64,000 nt of DNA, taken from assembly GCA_017311315.1 (NCBI GenBank), contig CM029631.1:4247360-4311359 (forward strand), written 5' to 3'. The notes beneath the pieces are model-generated. The model was not told the origin of the DNA. It saw nothing but the letters and a program-made list of their open reading frames with translations, and searched no databases. Made by a program: the position numbers and the translations under genes. The DNA comes from Dendrocalamus latiflorus (lineage: Eukaryota; Streptophyta; Magnoliopsida; Poales; Poaceae). This document shows positions 56,058-64,000 of the stretch, in pieces; positions within the stretch are counted from its first letter, which is position 1, and the number at the start of each line of letters is the position of its first letter.

Positions 56058-56840
56058 TTCATGTGCCGCGCTCCTACCCAGATATGTACGTGTACTAACA
56101 TCCACCAGTTCTCAGGCCTGTCACGCAGGGGCGAATCGGTCCATCAGCATGCACACCGTGGCCTCGGAGTCGGAGAGGACGGCGCTGTTCCTTCTCCTCC
56201 TCTCTTGGACACTACCCTTCTTCCCGCTCCCCCCTTCGAGCATGCCATCGCTCTGGTGGCGCCGGCCGACTTCGGCGTTGGTCGTCGGAGCCGCCTCCCG
56301 GCGAAACTTGGCGAACTCCCCGAGCCAAACACCGACCAACCCAGCCATTCCTCCACGCACTCTTGAGTAGCTTTCCCTCACTCTGCGCGGTACACACTCA
56401 AACGAAGGCACTTGAGTTTGCTCTTTTTTTCACTTCATTGGTAATGTGGTATGCCCTTTTACCAGCGCGGCGCTGGGTTCTTCTTATACGCGTCTCAAGG
56501 CACTATATCGGAAAAGGGGAAGAAACTACGTGCGCGTTATGTGCGCGCAGCCGAACAGTCGACGAAAGGTGAGTGGTTTCGGCGCCATGTGTCGGCCGCG
56601 CGGCCACCTCTCATCGGCTTTATCCGTTTCAGGGGGAGGCCGGCCGGAGGCCAATGCCAACGTCTTTCTCAGGTGACGCACGGCACGGCGCGACGCGCGT
56701 CTGGAAGCCAGGTTTTTGAGGCTGTCGTGCGGTGGTCGACGAGGAATCCGCGCGCGAGATGGATATACCGGTGCCCGCACTGCGCCGGGCGAAGGGATAT
56801 TTCTTCCGGAGTTCCGATTCCACGTGCGTGCGGATCCGGA
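56058..56840. other. GC-rich interval, no recognised gene
   Basis: Overlapping frames of 60-144 codons on both strands. One plus frame has a short hydrophobic stretch (TALFLLLLSWTLPFFPLP) after ATG 56148, but nothing matches a family. Treated as non-coding or captured sequence. Confidence 0.35.
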
Positions 56841-57028
56841 CAGTGGCGAAGCTAGAGTAAATGGGTGGGGGGTGCACAGTGGGCTTGTTGGGCTGCCGGC
56901 CTGGTGGGGGGTGCCTCGTCTTGGGCCATGCGGGGTGCCTATAGGGCCGAATTTTTCCAATCCTTAAGAAATTCTGGAAGTGAGGGGGTGCCTGGGCACC
57001 CACGGGCCTCTATTGGGCTTCGCCCCTG
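56841..57028. mobile_element. hAT-type MITE with perfect 8-bp duplication
   Basis: The 188-bp element begins CAGTGGCGAAGC and ends GCTTCGCCCCTG. It is flanked by the exact duplication GATCCGGA at 56833-56840 and 57029-57036. Confidence 0.88.
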
Positions 57029-57036
57029 GATCCGGA

Positions 57037-57712
57037 GATGCCGCGCGCTCTGGGATGCTGCACGGCGACTCCCCGGGCGCGTGCAACGGCCGGAGACCAT
57101 CGCCCTCCGCTCCGCGTGTTGCTTCTGTCGTCTCGTTTTGCGGCACCAACGGGTAAGAGGCGAAGCCACATCCCGAATAGGATAGGTTTCAGGTGAAAGT
57201 GTAAAAAAAATATCAGTGTACAGTTTGGATAAATTCAGTTCAGTCTAGGTAATATTTTTAGGGAGTGTTTATACAACATTCGACTGTTTTTTAGTACAAA
57301 AACAGTCAGATTTTGAGCCGTTAGATGGAGATCCAACGCCCTAGATCATTTTTTTGGAGGGCGTTATTTTTTTTTTGAGGGGGGCTTGTATGAGTGGATC
57401 CGTTGGATGGAAATCTAACGCCCCAGATTAATCTGACTGTTTTTACTCATATTTTTATGGTCCAGACCAAATAGTCTAGATCATTTTACTACTGAGTCTA
57501 AAACGTAATTAAATTTTGGCTCCGCCACTGCCACCGGGGCTAGTAGTATTTGATTCGAGGAATCAAACAGCAGCTACGTAGTTACGCGTACGCGCGCGCT
57601 CCGCGACGTTATTATTGGATGCAGGAACGCCTGCTAATCTGCTATGCGGCCGTTCAGGAAAACGGTGCATCTCAAGCCCTAAACCGCGGCAACTTTGAAG
57701 GACAACACCCAT
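57037..57712. other. Gene-free interval
   Basis: Inverted words ACAGTCAGATT and AATCTGACTGTTTTT at about 57300 and 57427 with GATCCAACG/GGAAATCTAACG suggest another small foldback element. GGCTCCGCCACTG at about 57522 is an isolated hAT-like right end. Confidence 0.4.
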
Positions 57713-57721
57713 GGTATCAGG

Positions 57722-57994
57722 GAGAAAATTGCTATAATGGGACTCCAAACAACGTGTTTCGCTATAATAGGACTTCTAACGTTGACATCGCTAAAATGAC
57801 ACCCGAAACATTGGCTTCTCGTAATACATGACATTTGGCTAATGTTTCGAAATACCCGAACATTGGAATTAAAAGAGCCAAATGTCATGTATTACGAGAA
57901 GCCAATGTTTCGGGTGTCATTTTAGCGATGTCAACGTTAGAAGTCCTATTATAGCGAAACACGTTGTTTCGAGTCCCATTATAGCAATTTTCTC
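57722..57994. mobile_element. Foldback Mutator-like MITE, near-perfect hairpin
   Basis: Arms 57722-57840 and 57876-57994 (119 nt each) are reverse complements with one mismatch (ACTCC against the complement of GAGTC) and a 35-nt loop. The ends are GAGAAAATTGCTATAATGG and its complement. The flanks GGTATCAGG at 57713-57721 and 57995-58003 are an exact 9-bp duplication, the Mutator size. No coding capacity. A transcript would form a long, nearly perfect hairpin. Confidence 0.92.
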
Positions 57995-58003
57995 GGTATC
58001 AGG

Positions 58004-58637
58004 TACGCGGCATGCACCAAAGCCAAAAGTTCACCAAGTCCTTCCGTTCTTATCAATTTCGTGCGCTTTAATTTGTTGCTACATGGGCTCCATGCACAGG
58101 TATTGAGTTATCAGTTGCAAGTATCATTATGGAGTATATAGATCTACCGACACAAATAGTGAAATAGATAACCTTGCCATAGATCGACCAGCAGTACTAA
58201 GTACCTTTATTTAGAGTGTCTAGCATTACTAATTACGTACTATGAGCCGGTACAGTTCAGTGAACACACTGCACTAGTTAACTCACGGTAAATATCTCCT
58301 TCCGTATGTCATATAAGAGTTTCCGATAGGTGTTTATCAGGAAAGAAAGCAAATATCTTACAGGAATTGAAGCAAAATATCTTTGTCCAGAGAGATATTT
58401 TCACAAGTATCTGAGATGAAAATATCTGGTTTAGGCGTTTAGCCGAGTGATCGTAATGAATTACAGCTCCCCTTCCACTTGGATAGATCGTCTCGATCGT
58501 GTACATGAAAACGACTTGATTGGACAGTACACTAGGCTTTTGTAACTGACACTTCAGAAGTTCAACCTTTGATATTTCAGTGTGTGCAACAATCACCCAA
58601 GATACTTGTATAAACCTAGCTGGGACTCTCTCTCTCA
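58004..58637. other. Gene-free interval
   Basis: No gene or defined element seen. The minus frame here is partly the microsatellite read through. Confidence 0.4.
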
Positions 58638-58697
58638 CATACATACATACATACATACATACATACATACATACATACATACATACATACATACATA
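58638..58697. repeat. (CATA)15 microsatellite
   Basis: Uninterrupted CATA units, about fifteen. Likely polymorphic in length. Confidence 0.97.
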
Positions 58698-58869
58698 AAA
58701 ATACTCTTTTCTCTCGAGTGCAATTATACCAATCTGCAATATACCACCTAAATAAATTTGCAATATTTTTTTATCACTTTAGATATACTCGTATACTAAT
58801 CATAAGATACTCCAATGTGAATCATACGAAAAAATTGCAAGAGAGTATATATATATATAGAGCATAAAT

Positions 58870-59025
58870 AACAGGGACACTATGGTGCCCAGACTCCATG
58901 ATTGAAACCTTTCATCCATGATTAAGACTTTCCATCTCGATATATTATATATCATTGCACTTGCACATATCTAAAAGCAATCCAAAGGCAAAAAGGCCTG
59001 GTGCCCAGACACCATGGTGCCCCAT
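58870..59025. repeat. Short direct repeats around an AT-rich core
   Basis: ATGGTGCCCAGACTCCATG at about 58881 and TGGTGCCCAGACACCATGGTGCC at about 59000 flank about 110 bp. Perhaps termini of a small element; orientation and duplication are unclear. Confidence 0.4.
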
Positions 59026-59114
59026 TTTAGCGTCATATACTTATATATATGTGTGTGTATGTATATATATATAAGTATACCTAGAGTGATAAGGAGTATT
59101 TCAAATTTGTTTAG

Positions 59115-59310
59115 TTGATAGTTCACAGACGGTTATTAACACGAACCGTCTATGATATCTTAATTATCATAGACAGTTCGTGTTAAGAACCGTCTGTGAA
59201 AGTATCACAGACGGTTACTAGAACAAACCGTCTGTGATAGTTTAAGCGCAGACAGTTCCATACGAACCGTCTGTGATATAGCCATCCAGTATAGCCTTTT
59301 TGTAATAGTG
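59115..59310 (-). mobile_element. CACTA transposon terminal fragment
   Basis: On the minus strand the end is CACTATTACAAAAAGGC (59310 downwards). The subterminal zone has at least seven CACAGACGGTT/AACCGTCTGTG copies in both orientations (59120-59275), the classic CACTA subterminal repeat pattern. The opposite end and transposase are absent. Confidence 0.75.
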
Positions 59311-60399
59311 TGCACCACTAGCTTGCCACGTGTCACTAAGTCTCTCCTGTCCTGGTAACACCGAACCATGCTCACTTGGATTGACCAAGTCACATGATAC
59401 AAACCCACTATTCGAACCCGCCTTCAATATTTTCCACCTTTCTCATGCCATGTTTGAGCTCATCGTATTTGTTTGATGAGTTTTTGTGCAAATATGTCAA
59501 GTTAAAGCAAACAAGGAGACGTACGTTTGGGAAAAGAACTTTGGTATATGCAAGATTTAATTTCTTTAAAATCGTGTTATGAAACAGCACATTAAACAAT
59601 CCACAATGTGGTCAACGCGTCGCACCTTGCATGGCTGTACGCCACCGGTCGATTACAAGGTGTATGCATCAAAGTCATCCCCTGAGTCACGGGACTTCGA
59701 TCACATTGTTCGACCATGCAGCGTCGACCACGTTGTTTCGATCACAGGGCGTCGACCACGTTGTTCTCTTCAACCACGCAGTAGTGCGCGGTATTGCTTT
59801 CAGATCCGTGCTCACCACGCGTCAATCAATCTATAAGGGGCCCTAACACCTCTGTCTAGCGGCCTGTTCCCATAGAATTTCTATCCTGAAATATGGGCTC
59901 AACTCTAGCAAAATAAGGATGCGTACACAATGTGTGGCTAGTCGCACAGCCCACTAATGGCAACTTGTGCACCAAGATGGAAGAAAAGGATTTGTGCTCA
60001 GCATATCGTGTTTGCAATGGAAAGATAATGGCACCGTATCTCCATCTAATGGAAGTAATTCTCAACGGGTCTCTTGTAGATAGAAAGCAAAGGTTTGAAA
60101 GGTAAGCATGGTTGGCACCGTGTGGGAGCCATGTACGTCGGGGCTGTCAAGATTGCCCTTGAGTTTAAAACATGAAACCCTCCACTCTTACATGTGGTGC
60201 GTGCCCCGGCCAAGTCATGCGGCTGTGATGATCCATCATGCACCGGTGTTGCCCCGCTTGTACCTCTGATCTGGTGATAGCCCACAAGGCGAGGTTGATG
60301 GCGCTGCTCGCAAGGACCCTCTCGATACCTAAGAAGGGATGTTTTGCCCTTGTGATCTTTGTGTTTTCTCGGCCGTGCTGGGATGTTGCCAAGCACCGT
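59311..60399. other. Gene-free interval with CGACCAC words
   Basis: 59590-59840 has repeated GCGTCGACCACGTTGTT and TTCGATCAC words, a small degenerate array like those at 21157 and 60400. No gene recognised. Confidence 0.45.
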
Positions 60400-60770
60400 T
60401 GGTGCTCGGTCACTTATGGTCACCTTTCATGCTCGAACATTGCTGACCGTCCTCACACCCAACCACTCTCGACCGCTCACCGTACATGAGCGTCATCGAC
60501 TTTCAAAGGTGAGCATCTCAGACCACTTATCGAAGATGGATGCCTTAGACTGCATGTTGAAAATGGACGTCTCTGATCGCTTATCGAAGTTGGATGCCTT
60601 CGACCGAGTCAGATGCCTTTGGCCGCTTGTTGAAATGGAGTGCCTCTGACCGCTCATCGAATGGGGATGCCCAGGACCGCTTCTCAGACATGGACGTCTC
60701 TGATCAATTGCTGAAGACAAACGTCTCAGATCGCATCTCGAACTCGGACATCTCCAACTGAGTGGATTGG
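60400..60770. repeat. Degenerate CTCTGACCGCTTATCGAA array
   Basis: Units of about 30-35 bp: CCGCTTATCGAAGNTGGATGCCT, GGACGTCTCTGATCGCTTATC, GACCGCTCATCGAATGGGGATGCC. At least eight copies can be followed. No coding function. Confidence 0.65.
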
Positions 60771-61615
60771 ATGTGAATTGATCCGTGGCTGATTCGGTTG
60801 GTTTGGTTGGATGTGAATGGATTGGTTTATGGTCATTTGGTTGATTGAACTCAATCTGAGTGGATTGGTTCCATGGGAATGAATTTTAGTTTGGCCATCG
60901 GAGGCCATGGTGGTCATTGTACCCTCTGTTGTGGCCAGCGGCAAAGGAGACAAACAGGCGAGGGAGAGGGCAAAGGTTAGGGATGACATGCGGGACCCAC
61001 ACAGAGAGGAGTGAAAGGGGTATTGGTTGTGGCTCATTGACACGTGGGATCACCAGCTTGATATGGCAGTCTACGTCAACAACTCAACATCATCCGTCAC
61101 GCAGGCAAAACCGCCTCGAAAATCAGCCAAAAGGGTTATTTGCTTCGGATTTTAGAAGTTTAAGGCTAGAATTACTGGTCTTGTAGTTAGAGGAGTTAAA
61201 TATCTAATGCACAAAAACTCAACGAATCACGGCGTTGTTCGTGGAAACCCCGGTGTGAGCGAGATCGAACCGACGAGCGTTGGTGGCGACGTTTGCGATG
61301 GCCCGGCGCGCGGACGTGGCGAGAAAGACGGGCCGGTACACAGCGCCCCGGAGATCGCAGGCGGTGTTGCTCACACGTACGGCCATCAAGTCTGGGGCTC
61401 CGTCGCTAGCTGTTCTCTCAACGGCGCGCGGACTCATCCGGCGGCCCAGCCGCCCGCCGCGTCCTCTTCAGTCCCGTTAGTATGGAGAGAGGACTCAACC
61501 CAACAGACAGGTTTCTCCTTTTCTTTTCATCAGTTAATTAACGCGATAAGCTACAGCATAAAACTAATTATGTTTGTACATGTACATCGAGTCTTGTCCT
61601 TGCCTTTCAGGCTTT
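60771..61615. other. Gene-free interval
   Basis: GTGGATTGGTT/GGATGTGAATGGATTGG words at 60770-60880. A GC-rich patch at 61220-61490 has frames on both strands without a recognisable domain. Confidence 0.4.
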
Positions 61616-61720
61616 CAGAGGTTTTGTGGTACTTTTGGCACATTTTGAATTTATATTTGTAAAAATAGCTGGAGTCATGCGGAAATGATAAAAATAGCAC
61701 TTTTACCGTCCGGTCACTAA

Positions 61721-61952
61721 GGGCGTCTCCAACAGCTGGCTATTTAGTTAGCTAGATCTGATGTGGCAAGGAAAAAGTAGGAGAGAGAGTAGTCACTAGC
61801 GACGAGCAAATAGCTGATCTATTTCACGTAGTCCAAGAACATGAGAGAGGAGCATGTGGGTCCAACAGTATAAAATAGTCTTTGCTTTTGTCTCTCACCT
61901 CCACGTCAGCTGACTATATAGCTAGTACTAGCTATTACCATTGCGGACGCCC
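61721..61952. mobile_element. Tourist-like MITE nested in the inverted-repeat arm
   Basis: The 232-bp element has ends GGGCGTCTCCAACAG and CATTGCGGACGCCC with TAA at 61718-61720 and 61953-61955. Inserted into the left arm, it dates after that element. Confidence 0.82.
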
Positions 61953-62079
61953 TAAGCGGCAATGATGCGGAGTTGACATGTGGGCAGCGAAGCCCCGTGG
62001 CTATGTGGTTGCGTGCCTGCCACCCGGCCACTGTATAGCTCTCTGCTTGCCGCCCTGCCATAATTCTAGTCACAGCCGT

Positions 62080-62490
62080 TTTCTCAACCTTCGACCACCG
62101 ACCACGTTATCCCGACCATTGCCGTATTGCCCACGGTCGTTCACAACCACAGCCACTTCAACCGCTCCCGATCACTCTCGAGTCTCGACCGCTCTTTGCA
62201 CTCTGTAGTTTTCGATCACCTAAAGCCTATCAACCAGCTATTGTATCTCTGACTACTGTAGATTCGACTACCTCGGCCATTCAACCACTTCAACCATCCG
62301 ACCACGGCCATTCGACCGCCTCGACCATTCGACCACTCCAACCATTCAACCGCCTCGGCCATTCAACCACTCCAGCTATTCGACCATGGCCATTCGACCA
62401 CTCCAGTCGTCCGACCACAGCTCTTCGACCACTTCAACCATCGACCACGTCCGACCACAGCTATTCGACCACTTTAGACATCGACTAATT
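62080..62490. repeat. CGACCATTCGACCAC degenerate satellite
   Basis: Units of about 12-14 bp (TTCGACCACTCCAACCA, TTCAACCGCCTCGGCCA, TCCGACCACAGC) follow each other from about 62085 to 62485. Same theme as 21157-21475 and 60400-60770. Confidence 0.75.
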
Positions 62491-62927
62491 AAGACAAGTG
62501 ACTTAATTACTTACCGTCTGGTGACAGGGCGGCAGGCACGCTGCCACACGGTGGCCAGGGGGCAGGCCTCTGCTGCGTGGCCATGGTGCTCTGTTTCCCA
62601 CGTGTCAACTCCACACCGCTGCCGCTCCAGTGATTGAGTGGCAGAAGTTTCATTTTTGTCATTTCCGCACAACTACGATTATTTTTGTAAATATGAATTT
62701 AAAACATGTTTAAAAATGCCAAAAAATCAGGCTTTCACACATGAATGGCATGCAGTACTTCATATGCTTCCAAAAGATCAAAGCACTCACAAGCTGCGCA
62801 CTTGATTTCAGGTCAAACATCAAACTCATTCCCTTACTGAATATATTGATCTAGTCGTCACAACGATTGATCAATGGTTAGTCGCGAGTAAAACCAAAAA
62901 AGAAAAAATATATTAAAAATCCCTTTT

Positions 62928-63149
62928 TCACAGGTATTTTAGGCTCAGTTCTTCCGGATGCTCCATGTTCCAATCCTTCCTCCCGAGGGAGATCTCCAGG
63001 TTCGGTGCAGACGTGTCGTCCGGAAGCAGCTCCAAACTTGCTAGAGATGGAGATGAGCTTGCTGGGCTTGAACAGTTGGTAGCGCTCGCCTCGACACTCG
63101 CATGTACCGCCCCCATTGGCAGGTGAACGGTTTCCTCTTCTTGAGCCTC
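62928..63149 (-). CDS. KANADI-type GARP transcription factor, last exon (partial)
   Basis: A 222-nt exon opens after a minus-strand acceptor (CATGAATAG/GAGGCT) in phase 0 and ends at TGA 62928. It encodes EAQEEETVHLPMGAVHASVE, a Ser-rich stretch and the end SAPNLEISLGRKDWNMEHPE-ELSLKYL. The NLEISLGR..W...HPEELSLKYL tail is the conserved C-terminus of grass KANADI proteins (SLL1/RL9 group), which set abaxial identity in leaves. The GARP DNA-binding domain would lie in upstream exons, at coordinates above 63149. I find no convincing exon up to 64000, so the gene probably continues beyond the window across a long intron. The assignment rests on the tail alone. Confidence 0.75.
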   Translation of the reverse strand, partial: EAQEEETVHLPMGAVHASVEASATNCSSPASSSPSLASLELLPDDTSAPNLEISLGRKDWNMEHPEELSLKYL

Positions 63150-64000
63150 CTATTCATGATACAAATGCACATGACGATATACGTGCATGAATTATTTTTC
63201 TTCTGAAGGAATATGTGCATATGAATGAATATTACGATATATGAATTCATCATTCCATAGAGGATCGGTTATATCGTACTTTATTTCTCCCTCTATGCAT
63301 ATGAGCAGATCATAGTATTTGTGTAATTGTGCTTATTAGTACTGTTTCATGGCCAACTTCCAGTCCGAATTCCAACAGAAGTGCTAAGTCACATGCATGT
63401 ATGTGGCTTTTCATTTATGCCTGTGATCTCATACATAGATGTGCACCTGAGTATCTTGAAGCACTGGTGAGTAATTATGTCTCCGACACCGGTGCAATGA
63501 GTCGACAATCGCAGCGCCTTTTTCCAGTACTGGTGCATGGTCAGCCCTCCTGTGCCCATGAAATTAAGACAGTTCTTGTCAATTTCATCTAGGAGCACCT
63601 TGTTAAAATAAATAAAATTAACTGTTAATCATTTAATCCATGGTCAGAGACGACGCAGGATAATGCGTAGCATAAATATCTCGCACATCTTTATGCAGAG
63701 GTAATTAACATATTCATGGACGTGGCTAGGAGAGAAACTACGGAGCATAGTACAGCTGTGAGTAAATTTAGGGCATATTTGGAATGCAGGATTTCCACGA
63801 GAAACAGTTCGATTTCACATAAATCGATAAAAATTACAGCGTTTTAAACGGGCCTTAACACATCCCTGCAACATATAACTAACAGCCCTTTCACATACAT
63901 GCTTTATCATTGCAGACATGCAGGAACAAACTTCCATATTTCTTTGTTGCTTTGCTCACTGTTTAATCTGTGATCGCGTTCAGTCACGGCCTTGGGGCAT
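63150..64000 (-). other. Probable intron of the KANADI gene
   Basis: AT-rich without recognisable GARP coding sequence. The 69-codon minus frame at 63389-63598 has no family signature. It is read as intron of the partial gene, but a short exon could have been missed. Confidence 0.4.

Larger units (their letters stand above)
61616..62735. mobile_element. Inverted-repeat element with satellite core
   Basis: Left arm (about 61616-62065, split by a MITE at 61721-61952) and right arm (about 62515-62735) are diverged reverse complements. GGCAGGGCGGCA, GGCAGGCACGC, CACGTGTCAACTCC, TGCCGCT, TTTTATCATTTCCGCA-like, ATTTTTGTAAATA and the outer GCCAAAA..CTTTCA zone occur in mirror order. The core (62080-62490) is a CGACC satellite. 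Long arms suggest a Mutator-like or foldback element; outer target duplications were not fixed. One arm has a copy at 43025-43275. Confidence 0.6.

Noticed and set aside
61219..61437. Minus frame with GAVYRPVFLATSARRAIANV as a gene
   Set aside because: No recognisable domain, no splice context, open on both strands because of GC content.
1..64000. Operon-like or bacterial system
   Set aside because: Spliced genes, transit peptides, Pol III tRNA features and grass MITEs show plant nuclear DNA; neighbouring genes are functionally unrelated.

Overview
The window is nuclear DNA of a grass (Poaceae). It has GC-rich, intron-containing plant genes with spliceosomal GT/AG junctions, a cytosolic-type tRNA-Glu, an intronless allene oxide synthase closest to the rice AOS1 type as I remember it, and a dense load of grass-type MITEs (Tourist-like, Stowaway-like, hAT and Mutator-like). 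From memory, the gene set (AOS, KANADI, plastid RPS9, BTB/POZ, DUF547 and others) recalls the distal part of rice chromosome 3. That is an inference I could not check, and I cannot name the species.

Layout. 1-4.4 kb: transposon debris (a Harbinger-like element with a GC-rich minisatellite, a TRIM fragment, a LINE fragment). 4.4-6.8 kb (-): two-exon BTB/POZ protein gene. 7-16 kb: mostly gene-free, with a SINE bounded by a perfect 14-bp duplication, a possible Mutator-like element and a tRNA-Glu(UUC). 16.2-18.2 kb (+): plastid ribosomal protein S9, with a hAT MITE in its intron. 18.5-24.7 kb (+): DUF616 gene that is probably a pseudogene (two frameshifts; 3.2-kb first intron filled with transposons). 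25-36 kb: repeats, including a nested complex of Helitron-like ends, a hAT element and an AT-rich tandem array. 36.2-40.2 kb (+): DUF547/MIP1 leucine-zipper gene. 40.9-41.8 kb (+): short PPR-DYW protein. 42.1-42.5 kb (-): NPH3 gene fragment. 44.9-46.5 kb (+): allene oxide synthase. 49.9-53.9 kb (-): complete seven-exon proteasome assembly chaperone 2 (PAC2) gene, with a Pack-MULE carrying a receptor-kinase fragment in its fifth intron. 54-62.7 kb: TRIM-like, Tourist-like, hAT, foldback MULE and CACTA remains, plus degenerate CGACC-type satellites. 62.9-63.1 kb (-): last exon of a KANADI-type GARP transcription factor that continues past the window.

The genes are independent plant loci, not an operon: AOS makes the jasmonate precursor in plastids; RPS9 and the DYW protein act in organelle gene expression; PAC2 in proteasome assembly; KANADI in organ polarity. 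I found no clearly new multi-gene system. The most interesting material is transposon-gene interplay: the Pack-MULE abutting a splice donor, the 8-bp footprint-like lesion in the DUF616 gene, a near-perfect foldback element with an exact 9-bp duplication, and an inverted-repeat element whose core is a degenerate satellite. Exon junctions were placed by eye from GT/AG sites, phase agreement and remembered family sequences; no search or alignment was run.
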